Shown here one piece after another: positions 32,413 to 42,081 of a stretch of 64,000 bases of DNA (position 1 is the stretch's first letter; every line of letters starts with the position of its first letter). The position numbers and the translations under genes were made by a program. Source of the stretch: Microbacterium hatanonis (GTDB taxonomy: Bacteria; Actinomycetota; Actinomycetes; Actinomycetales; Microbacteriaceae); contig NZ_VRSV01000001.1 of NCBI RefSeq assembly GCF_008017415.1, positions 744,001 through 808,000 on the forward strand, in the 5' to 3' direction. The notes under the pieces are model-generated. The model worked only from the letters and a program-made list of their open reading frames with translations, had not been told where the DNA came from and ran no database searches.

Positions 32413-33162
32413 GTGAGCGACGTCGAAGCCAGCCCCGCGAACGAGATCCAATTCCGCAGCGATGTGACCGTGGAGTTGGTGCGCGCGAGCGCCAGCGACT
32501 CCGACGTGTTGTTCGCCGCCCGAGTATCCACGCAGGGGGAGCAGACCCTCGGCGAGGCTCAGGCCGGCACCGAGGCCACCGCGAAAGACCGCGGCCTCAT
32601 CAACTACCTGATGCGCGACCGGCACGGCTCGCCCTTCGAGCACAACTCGATGACGTTCTACATCCAGGCGCCGATCTTCGTGTTCCGCGAGTTCATGCGG
32701 CATCGCATCGCCTCGTACAACGAGGAGTCGGGCCGATACCGCGAGCTGCGGCCGGTGTTCTACGTCCCCGCGCCCGAGCGCAACCTCCTGCAGGTCGGCA
32801 AGCCCGGTGCGTACGAGTTCCTGCCCGGCACGCCCGAGCAGCACGCGCTGGTCGACACCGCCACCCGTGACGCGTCGGAGTTCGCCTTCCTCGCCTATCA
32901 GCGGATGCTGGACGCCGGCGTCGCCCGCGAGGTGGCGCGCATCGTGCTGCCGCTGAACATCTACTCGTCGATGTACGTGACGATGAACTCGCGCGCCCTG
33001 ATGAACTTCCTCTCGCTGCGCACCAAGGTCGAGGGCACTCACTTCCCGTCGTTCCCGCAGCGCGAGATCGAGATGTGCGCGGAGAAGATGGAAACCATCT
33101 GGACCGAGCTGATGCCGCTCACCCACGCCGCCTTCAACGCCAACGGGCGCGTCTCGCCGTAG
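32413..33162 (+). CDS. thyX: Flavin-dependent thymidylate synthase
   Basis: 249 residues from a GTG at 32413. ThyX methylates dUMP using FAD and methylenetetrahydrofolate. The ThyX signature RHRxxSxNexSxR is present as RHRIASYNEESGRY near residue 96. The C-terminal FLSLRTKVEGTHFPSFPQREI region is also typical. A GTG seven codons upstream lies inside the promoter hexamer region and is less likely. It is followed within seven bases by an SDR gene that may share its transcript. Confidence 0.94.
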   Translation: MSDVEASPANEIQFRSDVTVELVRASASDSDVLFAARVSTQGEQTLGEAQAGTEATAKDRGLINYLMRDRHGSPFEHNSMTFYIQAPIFVFREFMRHRIASYNEESGRYRELRPVFYVPAPERNLLQVGKPGAYEFLPGTPEQHALVDTATRDASEFAFLAYQRMLDAGVAREVARIVLPLNIYSSMYVTMNSRALMNFLSLRTKVEGTHFPSFPQREIEMCAEKMETIWTELMPLTHAAFNANGRVSP

Positions 33163-33169
33163 CGACGCC

Positions 33170-33934
33170 ATGGCACGCACGGCACTGATCACGGGGGCGA
33201 GTTCGGGGCTGGGCGCCGAGTTCGCCCGTCAGCTCGCGGCCCGCGGGGCCGGGCTCGTGCTGGTCGCTCGTGACCGGTCGGCGCTCGATGCCGTGGCCGC
33301 CGAGGTGCGCGGTGCGCACGGCACCGACGTCGAGGTGCTGGTCGCCGACCTGCTGGACGCCGACCAGCGCGACGCGGTGGTCGCGCGGCTGGGGGACCCG
33401 CAGCATCCGATCGACATGCTCGTGAACAACGCCGGGTACGGACTCGACCTCTCGTTCGAGACCAACGACATCGCCGATGAGGCGCGCCACCTCGCGCTCC
33501 ACGTCGAGGTGCCGATGCGGCTGATGCACGCGGTGCTGCCGGTCATGCTCGAGCGGGGGAGCGGGCGCATCGTCAACGTCGCCTCCGTCGCCGGCCTCGT
33601 GCCGCGCGGCACCTACGGGGCGGTCAAGGGGTGGCTCATCCAGTTCAGCCGCTGGGCGAACGAGCGCTATCGCCGCCGAGGGGTCACCGCGACCGCGGTG
33701 TGCCCGGGATTCGTCCACACGAACTTCCACGAGCGGCTCGGCCTGCCGCCGGGGGAAGAAGGCGTTCCGCGCGGGATGTGGCTGGAGGCCCCCGCGGTGG
33801 TGTCCGAAGCGCTCCGCGACGTCGCGCGCGGTCGGTCGGTCTCGATCCCCTCGGCACGGTACAAGGCGCTCGTCGCGCTGTCGCGGGTGCTGCCCGATGC
33901 GCTGGTGATGCGGGCCGCCGAACGGGGACGCTGA
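33170..33934 (+). CDS. Short-chain dehydrogenase/reductase (SDR)
   Basis: 254 residues. Classical SDR: TGASSGLGAEFARQLAARG at the N-terminus (NADP-binding loop), NNAGYGLD near residue 86, the catalytic Ser in VNVASVAGLV near 140 and YGAVKGW (Tyr-x-x-x-Lys) near 152. The substrate is unknown. It follows thyX by seven bases, so it is probably in the same mRNA. About 136 bases without a gene separate it from dapA. Confidence 0.87.
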   Translation: MARTALITGASSGLGAEFARQLAARGAGLVLVARDRSALDAVAAEVRGAHGTDVEVLVADLLDADQRDAVVARLGDPQHPIDMLVNNAGYGLDLSFETNDIADEARHLALHVEVPMRLMHAVLPVMLERGSGRIVNVASVAGLVPRGTYGAVKGWLIQFSRWANERYRRRGVTATAVCPGFVHTNFHERLGLPPGEEGVPRGMWLEAPAVVSEALRDVARGRSVSIPSARYKALVALSRVLPDALVMRAAERGR

Positions 33935-34058
33935 CTCCGGAGCGATCGCCGGAGGACGTGTCATGAGCGGCGGACGCTGTCGAGCCCACCGGTCCTCCGC
34001 CGGTGAGATCTCCTCCGCCCGTGCGCTGTCAGCCTCCGGGCTGTGGTCCGCGGACCGA

Positions 34059-34064
34059 TAGCCT
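34059..34064 (+). promoter_or_regulatory. -10 hexamer TAGCCT, leaderless start of dapA
   Basis: TAGCCT lies six bases before the dapA ATG at 34071, the same spacing as at dapB. Confidence 0.6.
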
Positions 34065-34070
34065 TGACCC

Positions 34071-35048
34071 ATGACGCACACGGGCAATCCTTTCGGACAG
34101 GTTCTCGTCGCGCTCGTCACTCCGATGACGGCCGACGGCGAAGTCGATTGGCCCGCGGTCGAGAAGCACATGGACGCCGTCATCACGGCCGGGGCCGACG
34201 GCATCGTCGTCACGGGCACCACGGGCGAGACGTCGACCCTGACCGACCCCGAGAAGATCCGCCTCGTCAAGGTCGGCAAGGACGTCGCCGCGGGGCGGGC
34301 GAAGATCGTCACCGGCGGCGGCTCGAACGAGACCGCCCACGCCATCGAGCTCTACCGCGCGAGCGAGAAGGCCGGCGCCGACGGCATCATGATCGTCACG
34401 CCGTACTACAACAAGCCCACCCAGGCGGGCATCCTGACCCACTTCCGCCTCGTCGCCGATGCGACCGACCTCCCGGTGATCCTCTACGACATCCCGGGGC
34501 GCACGGGTGTGCCGATCCGCTACGAGACGATCCTGCGTCTCGCGAAGCATCCGAACATCCTCGCCATCAAAGACGCCAAGGGCGACTTCAGCGAGGTGAG
34601 CCGCGTGCTCAACCAGACCGACCTCATGTACTTCTCCGGCGACGACGCCAACGTGCTCCCGCACCTCGCGATCGGCGCCACGGGCCTCATCGGCGTCACC
34701 GCGAACATCGCGGCCGCCCCGTACCGCGCGATCGTCGATGCGGTCAACCGGGGCGACCTCGCCACGGCCACGGCCGAGCACCAGCGCCTCGAGCCGCTCG
34801 TCCGTGCCGTCATGACTCACGTGCCCGGCACCGTGTCGGCGAAGTACATCCTGCACGGCCTCGGCCGCATCGGCAGCCCGCGCGTGCGCCTGCCGCTCGT
34901 CGGACCCGAGGAGTGGGAGGCCGCCGCGATCGAGGACGAGCTCGCCCTCGTCCGCGACGTGCCCGGCGCCGATTTCTCCAACTTCCGCCCCGACCGCAAC
35001 GCCGCTGCCGGTGGCGCACTGCCGAAGGTGCACGGCACGACCAGATAA
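34071..35048 (+). CDS. dapA: 4-hydroxy-tetrahydrodipicolinate synthase
   Basis: 325 residues. DapA condenses pyruvate with aspartate semialdehyde, the first committed step toward diaminopimelate. TIM barrel with GTTGETSTL near residue 50, the catalytic Tyr in ILYDIPGRTG near 143 and the Schiff-base Lys in AIKDAKGD near 171. The C-terminal tail of about 20 residues is longer than average. It is separate from dapB (5.4 kb away) but both have the same leaderless promoter layout. RNase J follows 74 bases downstream. Confidence 0.94.
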   Translation: MTHTGNPFGQVLVALVTPMTADGEVDWPAVEKHMDAVITAGADGIVVTGTTGETSTLTDPEKIRLVKVGKDVAAGRAKIVTGGGSNETAHAIELYRASEKAGADGIMIVTPYYNKPTQAGILTHFRLVADATDLPVILYDIPGRTGVPIRYETILRLAKHPNILAIKDAKGDFSEVSRVLNQTDLMYFSGDDANVLPHLAIGATGLIGVTANIAAAPYRAIVDAVNRGDLATATAEHQRLEPLVRAVMTHVPGTVSAKYILHGLGRIGSPRVRLPLVGPEEWEAAAIEDELALVRDVPGADFSNFRPDRNAAAGGALPKVHGTTR

Positions 35049-35122
35049 CGACGCTCGCGCGGAAGAGCCGCGCGGGCACAGAGAGCGGATGCTGCGCACG
35101 CGGCGTCCCGAGGAGGCAATCC

Positions 35123-36799
35123 ATGCCCACCACCGTCTACGATCCGCCCGCCCTCGCCCCCGGCACGCTCCGCGTGTACCCGCTGGGCGGACTCGGCGAG
35201 GTCGGACGCAACATGACCGTCTTCGAGTACGAGGGCAAGCTGCTCATCGTCGACTGCGGAGTGCTCTTCCCCGAGGAGCACCAGCCCGGCGTCGACCTGA
35301 TCCTGCCCGACTTCTCGCCGATCAAGCACCGCCTCGACGACATCGTCGGGATCGTCCTGACCCACGGCCACGAAGACCACATCGGCGCCGTGCCGTACCT
35401 CCTCAAGCGCAAGGGCGACCTGCCCCTGATCGGCTCGGGCCTGACGCTCGCGCTGATCGAGGCCAAGCTCAAGGAGCACCGGATCAAGCCCTACACGCTG
35501 ACGGTGAAGGAGGGGCAGCGCGAGCAGGTCGGCCCGTTCGACCTCGAGTTCATCGCGGTCAACCACTCCATCCCCGATGCGCTCGCCGTGGCGATCCGCA
35601 CGCCCGCGGGCCTGGTGCTGGCCACCGGCGACTTCAAGATGGATCAGCTGCCGCTCGACGGCCGCATCACCGACCTCCGCGCTTTCGCCCGGCTGGGGGA
35701 GGAGGGCGTCGACCTCTTCCTGGTGGACTCCACCAACGCCGAGGTGCCCGGGTTCACCCCGACCGAGCGCAGCATCGGCCCCGTGCTCGACCAGGTCATC
35801 GCGAAGGCCCCGCGCCGGGTGATCGTCGCGAGCTTCTCGAGTCACGTGCACCGCGTGCAGCAGGTGCTGGACGCAGCGGCGGCCAACGGGCGCCGTGTCG
35901 CACTCATGGGCCGCAGCATGGTGCGCAACATGACGATCGCCGAGCAGCTCGGGTACCTGAAGGTGCCCGACGGCGTGCTCGTCGACTACAAGAAGGCGCG
36001 CGACATCCCCGACGACAAGATCGTCTACATGTCGACCGGATCGCAGGGCGAGCCGATGGCCGTCCTGAGCCGCATGGCGAACCTCGATCACGAGATCGAA
36101 CCCGGCCCCGGCGACACCGTCATCCTCGCCTCGAGCCTCATCCCGGGCAACGAGAACGCGGTGTACCGCGTCATCGACGGCCTGACCAAGCTCGGTGCGA
36201 ACGTGGTGCACAAGGGCAACGCCAAGGTGCACGTCTCGGGCCACGCCGCCGCGGGCGAGCTGCTCTACTGCTACAACATCCTCCAGCCGAAGAACGTGCT
36301 CCCCATCCACGGCGAGTACCGCCACCTGACGGCGAACGCGAAGCTCGCCCAGGAGACGGGCATCCCCGCTGAGCGCACGATCCTGGGCGAGAACGGCGTC
36401 GTCGTCGACCTGCGCGACGGTGTCGCCACGGTCGTCGGACAGCTCGACATCGGCTTCGTCTACGTCGACGGGTCGACCGTTGGAGAGATCACCGACGCCG
36501 ACCTGAAGGACCGTCGCATCCTCGCCGAGGAGGGCTTCATCTCGGTCATCGTCGTCGTCGACTCCGCCACCGGCCGGGTCGTCACCGGGCCGGAGATCCA
36601 CGCGCGCGGCTTCGCCGAGGACACCGCGGTGTTCGAGGCCGTCAAGCCGAAGATCGCGGCCGCTCTCGCGGAGGCCGCCAAGTCGGGCGTGCGCGACCCG
36701 CACGCCCTGTCGCAGATCGTCCGCCGCACGATCGGCCGCTGGGTCAACCAGTCGCTGCGCCGTCGACCGATGATCGTGCCCCTCGTCATCGAGGCGTAG
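35123..36799 (+). CDS. rnj: Ribonuclease J
   Basis: 558 residues from the ATG at 35123, with a strong AGGAGG site six bases upstream. RNase J has both endo- and 5' to 3' exonuclease activity, processing rRNA and mRNA. The beta-lactamase fold metal motif THGHEDHIG is near residue 78, the beta-CASP region follows (SSHVHRVQQVLDAA near 237), and HVSGHAAAGEL near 373 is the C-terminal His motif. Upstream in-frame sequence covers dapA in another frame and is not part of the gene. Gene order dapA-rnj is common in actinobacteria. Confidence 0.94.
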   Translation: MPTTVYDPPALAPGTLRVYPLGGLGEVGRNMTVFEYEGKLLIVDCGVLFPEEHQPGVDLILPDFSPIKHRLDDIVGIVLTHGHEDHIGAVPYLLKRKGDLPLIGSGLTLALIEAKLKEHRIKPYTLTVKEGQREQVGPFDLEFIAVNHSIPDALAVAIRTPAGLVLATGDFKMDQLPLDGRITDLRAFARLGEEGVDLFLVDSTNAEVPGFTPTERSIGPVLDQVIAKAPRRVIVASFSSHVHRVQQVLDAAAANGRRVALMGRSMVRNMTIAEQLGYLKVPDGVLVDYKKARDIPDDKIVYMSTGSQGEPMAVLSRMANLDHEIEPGPGDTVILASSLIPGNENAVYRVIDGLTKLGANVVHKGNAKVHVSGHAAAGELLYCYNILQPKNVLPIHGEYRHLTANAKLAQETGIPAERTILGENGVVVDLRDGVATVVGQLDIGFVYVDGSTVGEITDADLKDRRILAEEGFISVIVVVDSATGRVVTGPEIHARGFAEDTAVFEAVKPKIAAALAEAAKSGVRDPHALSQIVRRTIGRWVNQSLRRRPMIVPLVIEA

Positions 36800-36831
36800 G
36801 AATCCGCCGAGGCGGGCAGGCCCGGGATCGC

Positions 36832-36837
36832 TAGGAT
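36832..36837 (+). promoter_or_regulatory. -10 hexamer TAGGAT, leaderless start of the GNAT gene
   Basis: TAGGAT lies seven bases before the ATG at 36845. Confidence 0.5.
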
Positions 36838-36844
36838 TCCGGGC

Positions 36845-37336
36845 ATGCCCGCCTTCGTCGTTCGTGCCGCCACGCAGTCCGACGGCGCGTTCCTGGCCGA
36901 CATGGTCGTCGAGGCCGCGAACTGGAGAGACGGGGCTGCGCGTCCGAGGCACGAGGTGCTCACCTCCGCCGACTATCAGCGGTACCTCACCGGCTGGATG
37001 CGTCCGGCCGATGCGGGCGTGGTCGCCCAGGTGGCGACGGGCGAGGCCGTCGGTGCGGCATGGTTCCGGCTCTTCCCGCGCAGCGAGCCGGGATTCGGCT
37101 ACGTCGGCACGGGCGTGCCCGAGCTCGTCATCGGCGTGCGTCCGATCTGGCGGGCGCACGGGATCGGACGGATGCTGCTGCACCGCCTCGCCGACGAGGC
37201 GCGGGCCCGCGGTTACGCGCGCTTGAGCCTCAGCGTCGAGCGGGGGAACTATGCCGCCGTGCTCTACCGCTCGGAGGGCTTCGCGGTCACCCAGAGCGGC
37301 ATCGGCCGGGACACCATGGTCAAGCTCCTGCGCTGA
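36845..37336 (+). CDS. GNAT family N-acetyltransferase
   Basis: 163 residues. Acetyl-CoA site in [21 protein letters not shown] near residue 98 (a variant of the R/Q-x-x-G-x-G/A loop) and the C-terminal [16 protein letters not shown]. The acceptor is unknown. It lies between rnj and ftsK on the same strand but with its own leaderless-type promoter. Confidence 0.87.
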   Translation: MPAFVVRAATQSDGAFLADMVVEAANWRDGAARPRHEVLTSADYQRYLTGWMRPADAGVVAQVATGEAVGAAWFRLFPRSEPGFGYVGTGVPELVIGVRPIWRAHGIGRMLLHRLADEARARGYARLSLSVERGNYAAVLYRSEGFAVTQSGIGRDTMVKLLR

Positions 37337-37374
37337 TAGCCGCGTCGTTCCGGGCAAACGTCGTAGGTCGCGCC

Positions 37375-37380
37375 TACCGT
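37375..37380 (+). promoter_or_regulatory. -10-like hexamer TACCGT, leaderless start of ftsK
   Basis: TACCGT lies six bases before the ftsK ATG at 37387. Confidence 0.45.
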
Positions 37381-37386
37381 GGAGGC

Positions 37387-40023
37387 ATGCCCCGCAGTAC
37401 CCCGGCGACCAGCGGTCGCGCGCCCGCGAAGGGCGCCTCGCGCGCCCGCAAACCCGCGCCCGCACCCAAGAAGTACGTCGGCGAGTCCGACAAGCCGGCC
37501 GTCGCCGTCCGCGCATGGCTGGGCGTCGCCCACGCGGTGGGCGGTGTCTTCCGCGCCTTCGGCCCCGAGAACCTCGAGAAGGAGCAGCGCCGCGACGGCC
37601 TGCCCTTCCTCCTCGTGCTGCTCGCTGCCGCCGGCGCGACGGTCGAGTGGTTCTTCATCGGCTCCGATGTCGCCGCGGCCATCAGCGCCTACTCGGTCGG
37701 CGGTCTCATCGGTCGTGAGGCGTTCGTCTTCCCCGTCCTGCTGCTGATGCTCGCGGGGTGGCTCTTCCGCCACCCCTCATCCGTGCACGACAACGGTCGC
37801 ATCGGCATCGGCTTCGCACTCTTCGTCATCGCGGTGGCGGGGTTCTGCCACGTGCTCGGCGACCGTCCGCAGCCCAGCGCCGGGCTTCCCGCGCTCAGCT
37901 CGGGCGGAGGCCTCTTCGGCTGGATGGCCGGAGAACCGCTGGCGATGCTCATCACCCCGATCGGTGCCGGCATCGTGCTCTCGCTCCTGGGCATCCTCAG
38001 CATCCTGATCCTGACCAAGACCCCGCCGAACCGCATCGGCACCCGTCTCGGCGACCTGTACGCCTGGATGTTCGACGCCGAGCGCGCGACGCCGGCCGAT
38101 CGGTCCGCCGGCGTCGCCGCCGACACCGACGACGAGGAGTCCGGCCGCGACGCACGCCCGTGGTGGCGGCGCAACCGATCAGGACGTGAAGAAGACGCCG
38201 ACGGTTCGCTCGGCTCGCAGGATCTGACCGAACTGCTCACCCCGGGAAAGTCCGAGGGCGGTTTCGAGCAGGTCTTCGAGGCGCCGGAGGCCCCACCGCT
38301 CCCGCCGATGCCCGACGCGCTGACCGAGGTGTTCGCGCGGCCGACGATCGCGACGCCGCCGACCGCGGCCGTGAGCCTGCGCGACGATTCCGACGGCGCC
38401 GACGACGAGCTCGGCACGATCTCCGGGCTCGGCGGCGACAGTGCGGGAATGCCGCCCACGTCGGACTACCGGTTGCCCTCCGACACGGCGTTGGCCGCCG
38501 GCCCGCCGCACAAGGAACGCTCCGCGGCGAACGATGCGGTGGTGAAGGCGCTCGAGAGCGTGCTCCAGCAGTTCTCGGTCGACGCCCGGGTCACCGGCTT
38601 CTCGCGAGGCCCGACCGTCACGCAGTACGAGATCGAGCTCGGCCACGGCGTGAAGGTCGAGCGGATCACCGCGCTCACCAACAACATCGCGTACGCCGTC
38701 GCCTCGAACGAGGTGCGCATCCTCGCGCCGATCCCCGGAAAGAGTGCGATCGGCGTCGAGATCCCGAACGCCGACCGCGAGATCGTCACGCTGGGCGACG
38801 TGCTCCGTTCCGGCAACGCCGCAGCATCCACTCACCCCATGACGATCGGCGTCGGCAAGGACGTCGGCGGCGGCTACGTGGTGGCCAACCTCGCAAAGAT
38901 GCCTCACCTCCTCGTCGCCGGTTCGACCGGTTCGGGTAAGTCGAGCTTCGTGAACTCGATGATCACCAGCCTGCTGATGCGCGCCAAGCCCTCCGAGGTG
39001 CGCATGGTGCTCATCGACCCGAAGCGCGTCGAGCTCACCTCGTACGCGGGGGTGCCGCACCTGATCACGCCCATCATCACGAACCCGAAGAAGGCGGCCG
39101 AAGCGCTGCAGTGGGTCGTGAAGGAGATGGACATGCGGTACGACGACCTCGCGTCGTTCGGGTACCGCCACATCGACGACTTCAACAAGGCCGTCGTGTC
39201 CGGCGAGGTCACGCTCCCGGTCGGTAGCGAGCGCGTGCTGAAGCCCTACCCGTATCTCCTGGTGGTCGTCGACGAGCTCGCCGACCTGATGATGGTGGCC
39301 CCGCGCGACGTCGAGGACTCGATCGTGCGCATCACCCAGCTCGCCCGTGCCAGCGGCATCCACCTCGTGCTGGCGACCCAGCGGCCGTCGGTCGACGTCG
39401 TCACCGGCCTCATCAAGGCCAACGTGCCCTCGCGTCTCGCGTTCGCGGTCACCAGCGTGACCGACTCGCGCGTCATCCTCGACCAGCCCGGCGCCGACCG
39501 CCTCATCGGCCAGGGCGATGCGCTCTTCCTGCCGATGGGCGCGAACAAATCGCTGCGCGTGCAGGGCGCCTGGGTGAGCGAGTCCGAGATCGAGAAGGTC
39601 GTCGCCCACGTCACGAACCAGGCGCGGCCCGAGTACCGGTCCGACGTCGCCGCATCCGCCGAGCGCAAGGAGATCGATGCCGATATCGGCGATGATCTCG
39701 AACTCCTGCTCGCTGCGGCCGAGCTGGTCGTGTCGACCCAGTTCGGTTCGACCTCGATGCTCCAGCGCAAGCTCCGCGTCGGGTTCGCCAAGGCCGGGCG
39801 TCTCATGGATCTTATGGAGTCGCGCGAGATCGTCGGCCCGTCCGAAGGGTCCAAGGCCCGCGACGTGCTCGTGACGAACGAGCAGCTCCCCGCCGTGCTC
39901 GCGCGCCTCCGCGGTCAGGAGGCTCCGGCCGCCGACCCGGTCGATGCGCAGTTCGAAGGGCTCGAGGTCGTCGACGGCGACGAGGGCGATGAAGACATGT
40001 GGCAGCTGACCGGGAGAGACTGA
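37387..40023 (+). CDS. ftsK: DNA translocase FtsK/SpoIIIE
   Basis: 878 residues from the ATG at 37387. Four to five membrane helices (about 75-215), an acidic/Pro linker (about 230-370), then the alpha-beta motor with Walker [10 protein letters not shown] near residue 515 and Walker [12 protein letters not shown] near 622, and a C-terminal gamma winged helix ([20 protein letters not shown] near 780) that reads KOPS-type sequences. It pumps chromosome termini through the division septum. The stop overlaps pgsA by one base (TGATG). Confidence 0.95.
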   Translation: MPRSTPATSGRAPAKGASRARKPAPAPKKYVGESDKPAVAVRAWLGVAHAVGGVFRAFGPENLEKEQRRDGLPFLLVLLAAAGATVEWFFIGSDVAAAISAYSVGGLIGREAFVFPVLLLMLAGWLFRHPSSVHDNGRIGIGFALFVIAVAGFCHVLGDRPQPSAGLPALSSGGGLFGWMAGEPLAMLITPIGAGIVLSLLGILSILILTKTPPNRIGTRLGDLYAWMFDAERATPADRSAGVAADTDDEESGRDARPWWRRNRSGREEDADGSLGSQDLTELLTPGKSEGGFEQVFEAPEAPPLPPMPDALTEVFARPTIATPPTAAVSLRDDSDGADDELGTISGLGGDSAGMPPTSDYRLPSDTALAAGPPHKERSAANDAVVKALESVLQQFSVDARVTGFSRGPTVTQYEIELGHGVKVERITALTNNIAYAVASNEVRILAPIPGKSAIGVEIPNADREIVTLGDVLRSGNAAASTHPMTIGVGKDVGGGYVVANLAKMPHLLVAGSTGSGKSSFVNSMITSLLMRAKPSEVRMVLIDPKRVELTSYAGVPHLITPIITNPKKAAEALQWVVKEMDMRYDDLASFGYRHIDDFNKAVVSGEVTLPVGSERVLKPYPYLLVVVDELADLMMVAPRDVEDSIVRITQLARASGIHLVLATQRPSVDVVTGLIKANVPSRLAFAVTSVTDSRVILDQPGADRLIGQGDALFLPMGANKSLRVQGAWVSESEIEKVVAHVTNQARPEYRSDVAASAERKEIDADIGDDLELLLAAAELVVSTQFGSTSMLQRKLRVGFAKAGRLMDLMESREIVGPSEGSKARDVLVTNEQLPAVLARLRGQEAPAADPVDAQFEGLEVVDGDEGDEDMWQLTGRD

Positions 40024-40592
40024 TGTCCGTGCCCCGTCAACTCCCGAACGCGATCACGATCGTGCGCATCCTGTGCGCGCCGGTCTTCCTCTGGATGCTG
40101 CTCGCAGACGGTGGTGCCGATGGCGCTCTCCGCTGGTGGGCGGCCGTGCTGTTCATCGTCGCGATCGCGAGCGACGGAATCGACGGGTACATCGCCCGCC
40201 GCTACGACATCGTGACCGACCTCGGCAAGCTGCTCGATCCGATCGCCGACAAGGTGCTCACGGGCGCCGCTTTCGTCGGTCTGTCGATCCTGGGCGAGCT
40301 CGACTGGTGGGTGACGATCATCGTCCTCATCCGAGAGATCGGCATCACGGTCTACCGGTTCATGGTGGTGAGCGATCACGTCCTGGCCGCGGCATGGATG
40401 GGCAAGCTGAAGACCGTCGCCCAGTCGATCGCGCTCTCTCTCGCACTCCTGCCGCTCGCGGCGGTCGTGGGCGACTGGATCGTGTGGCTGAACATCGTCA
40501 CGATGTGGGCCGCGGTGATCCTCACGATCGCGAGCGGTCTCGACTACGTCGTGTCCGAGGTCCGCGGCGCTCGGAAGCGTCGTACCGCGTGA
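40023..40592 (+). CDS. pgsA: CDP-diacylglycerol--glycerol-3-phosphate 3-phosphatidyltransferase
   Basis: 189 residues from the ATG at 40023. It makes phosphatidylglycerol phosphate, precursor of phosphatidylglycerol and cardiolipin. The CDP-alcohol phosphatidyltransferase motif is complete: SDGIDGYIARRYDIVTDLGK with the following DPIADK (residues about 50-78). Four to five membrane helices. Coupled with ftsK upstream (one-base overlap) and cinA downstream (GTGA). Confidence 0.93.
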   Translation: MSVPRQLPNAITIVRILCAPVFLWMLLADGGADGALRWWAAVLFIVAIASDGIDGYIARRYDIVTDLGKLLDPIADKVLTGAAFVGLSILGELDWWVTIIVLIREIGITVYRFMVVSDHVLAAAWMGKLKTVAQSIALSLALLPLAAVVGDWIVWLNIVTMWAAVILTIASGLDYVVSEVRGARKRRTA

Positions 40593-41116
40593 TCGACGGG
40601 CTGCCCGACGATCTCGAGGCGACGCTCGTTCGCGACCCCCTGGAGAGCGCTGCGCGCTTGATCGACCGGCTCGCCGAGCTCGGCTGGTCCATCGCCGTGG
40701 CCGAGTCGCTCACGGGCGGGCTGGTCGTCTCGTCGCTGGTCGGGGTGCCCGGTGCGTCGCGCGTTCTGCGCGGAGGCATCGTGGCGTACGACTCGGCGAT
40801 CAAGCAGTCGCTGCTGGGCGTGGATCCCACTCTCCTCGACGCCCATGGCGCCGTGCACCCCCGCGTGGCTCGGCAGATGGCCAAGGGCGTGCGCACCGCG
40901 TTGACCGTCGATGGGCGGCCCGCCGACGTCGGCATCGCGACGACGGGTATCGCCGGCCCCGACTCTCCCGACGGACAACCCGTGGGGACGGTGCACATCG
41001 CGATCTCGACGCCGCTGGGCACCCGTGTCGACTCCCTGGCGCTGACCGGCGACCGCGAGGCCATCCGGCAGGAGTCCGCGCGCATCGCGGTGCGCCGCAC
41101 TCTCGCGGCGCTGTGA
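40589..41116 (+). CDS. cinA: CinA-family nicotinamide-nucleotide amidohydrolase
   Basis: 175 residues from a GTG overlapping the pgsA stop. Only the C-terminal CinA domain (PncC) is present, which converts nicotinamide mononucleotide to nicotinate mononucleotide in NAD recycling. AVAESLTGGLVVSSLVGVPG near residue 31, GGIVAYDSAIKQSLLGV near 62 and TTGIAGPDSPDGQPVGTV near 118 are the family motifs. The single-domain form is normal in actinobacteria. Its place in pgsA-cinA-clgR-recA is conserved. Confidence 0.92.
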   Translation: MIDGLPDDLEATLVRDPLESAARLIDRLAELGWSIAVAESLTGGLVVSSLVGVPGASRVLRGGIVAYDSAIKQSLLGVDPTLLDAHGAVHPRVARQMAKGVRTALTVDGRPADVGIATTGIAGPDSPDGQPVGTVHIAISTPLGTRVDSLALTGDREAIRQESARIAVRRTLAAL

Positions 41117-41134
41117 GATCCGCGGCGCGCAGCG

Positions 41135-41160
41135 GGAACAGAACGTGTTTCCGCTCCGTT
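41135..41160 (+). promoter_or_regulatory. SigH/SigR-type promoter of clgR (GGAAC-N18-GTT)
   Basis: GGAAC at 41135-41139 and GTT at 41158-41160 with exactly 18 bases between match the actinobacterial heat/oxidative-stress ECF consensus GGAAY-N18-20-GTT. The clgR gene is under SigH- or SigE-type control in relatives. The clgR start lies 114 bases downstream. Confidence 0.55.
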
Positions 41161-41273
41161 ACATTCGGCGATTCCCACCCTTTGTCCAGCGCGCGGCGCT
41201 AGATTTGCAGAGCAGGTGTTGTACCGTTGTCCACTCGGACAGACGGCGGAATCGAAGTGAGGAGGGGCCCCAA

Positions 41274-41582
41274 ATGATCCTGGTACGTCAAGAGATCGGT
41301 GAAGTCCTTCGTGATCTCCGCCAGCAGAAGGGCCGCACCCTCCGGCAGGTGGCGAGCCGCGCCAGTGTCGCGCTGGGCTACCTCAGCGAGGTCGAGCGCG
41401 GCCAGAAAGAAGCGTCCAGCGAGATCCTCGCCTCGGTCGCAGAGGCGCTCGACGTGCCCATCTCCACGATCATGCGCGAGGTCGGCGACCGACTCTCCGT
41501 GATCGAGGGTCTGCAGACGTTCCCCGATGTCGTTCCCGACGACCTGGTGGCCTCCGTCGAGCCCCAGCTGTCTCTGCGCTGA
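41274..41582 (+). CDS. clgR: XRE-family regulator of Clp protease genes
   Basis: 102 residues from the ATG at 41274, after GAGGAGGGG. One Cro/CI helix-turn-helix (RTLRQVASRASVALGYLSEVERGQKEAS, residues about 20-47) followed by a short C-terminal tail. ClgR activates clpP, clpC and related stress genes. Its identity rests on sequence type plus the conserved position between cinA and recA. The promoter at 41135 fits stress control. DUF3046 follows 18 bases later. Confidence 0.87.
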   Translation: MILVRQEIGEVLRDLRQQKGRTLRQVASRASVALGYLSEVERGQKEASSEILASVAEALDVPISTIMREVGDRLSVIEGLQTFPDVVPDDLVASVEPQLSLR

Positions 41583-41600
41583 GCGCAGCCCCCGTCGACC

Positions 41601-41825
41601 GTGCGTCGTAGCGAGTTCGACCGAGCCGTCTCGGACGAGTTCGGAGCGCAGGGCGACTCGCTCGCGGCGGACCTCTCGCTGATGGCGCTCGGCGGACGTA
41701 CGGCGCGCGAAGCGCTGACCGCGGGCGTTCCTCCTCGGGACGTGTGGTTGGCGCTGTGCGCCGAGACCGACGTTCCCGAGAGCCGCCGGTACGGCGCAGG
41801 GCGCCTCGAGCCGCGTCGTCGCTGA
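41601..41825 (+). CDS. DUF3046 domain-containing protein
   Basis: 74 residues from a GTG, entirely DUF3046: EFDRAVSDEFGAQGDSLAAD then LGGRTAREALTAGVPPRDVW and a Cys-containing end (LALCAETDVP). The family is actinobacterial, almost always directly upstream of recA, with unknown function. Its C-terminal ten residues are basic. Confidence 0.88.
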   Translation: MRRSEFDRAVSDEFGAQGDSLAADLSLMALGGRTAREALTAGVPPRDVWLALCAETDVPESRRYGAGRLEPRRR

Positions 41826-41869
41826 CGGGAACATCCGACGAACCCGACCTCGCCCGCGTCGGCGTGTCA

Positions 41870-41885
41870 TCGAAGAAGTGTTCGA
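41870..41885 (+). promoter_or_regulatory. LexA (SOS) box upstream of recA
   Basis: TCGAAGAAGTGTTCGA matches the actinobacterial LexA box TCGAAC-N4-GTTCGA at 11 of 12 fixed positions. It lies 197 bases before the recA start, within the gene-free 256-base stretch 41826-42081, whose remainder holds the promoter and leader with an AGAGGAG site. Confidence 0.8.
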
Positions 41886-42081
41886 TACCCGCGTAGTGTC
41901 CTGCACAGTGGTGTTCGAGGACGCGAGTGTCCCCGTTCGGGCGCAGCCCCGGCTCGATGTCGGTGGCCCTCCCTAGCGTGGACATCGTCGGATGACACCC
42001 ACGCCTTGTCTCTGCATCCCCGCCGTCGGCGAGGAGCGCGACAGCCTACAGGCGACGGAACGCGAACAAGAGGAGCACGTC

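Noticed and set aside
33950..33999. Inverted pair CGGAGGAC/GTCCTCCG between the SDR and dapA genes
   Set aside because: Only eight bases with a 34-base loop and mismatched flanks; likely chance in GC-rich DNA.
34817..37516. An 899-residue open frame antisense to rnj and dapA
   Set aside because: Shadow frame opposite clearly conserved genes, with no motif.
41912..41921. A second GTGTTCGA-like half site near the recA LexA box
   Set aside because: Lacks the matching left half TCGAAC, so it is not a full LexA site.
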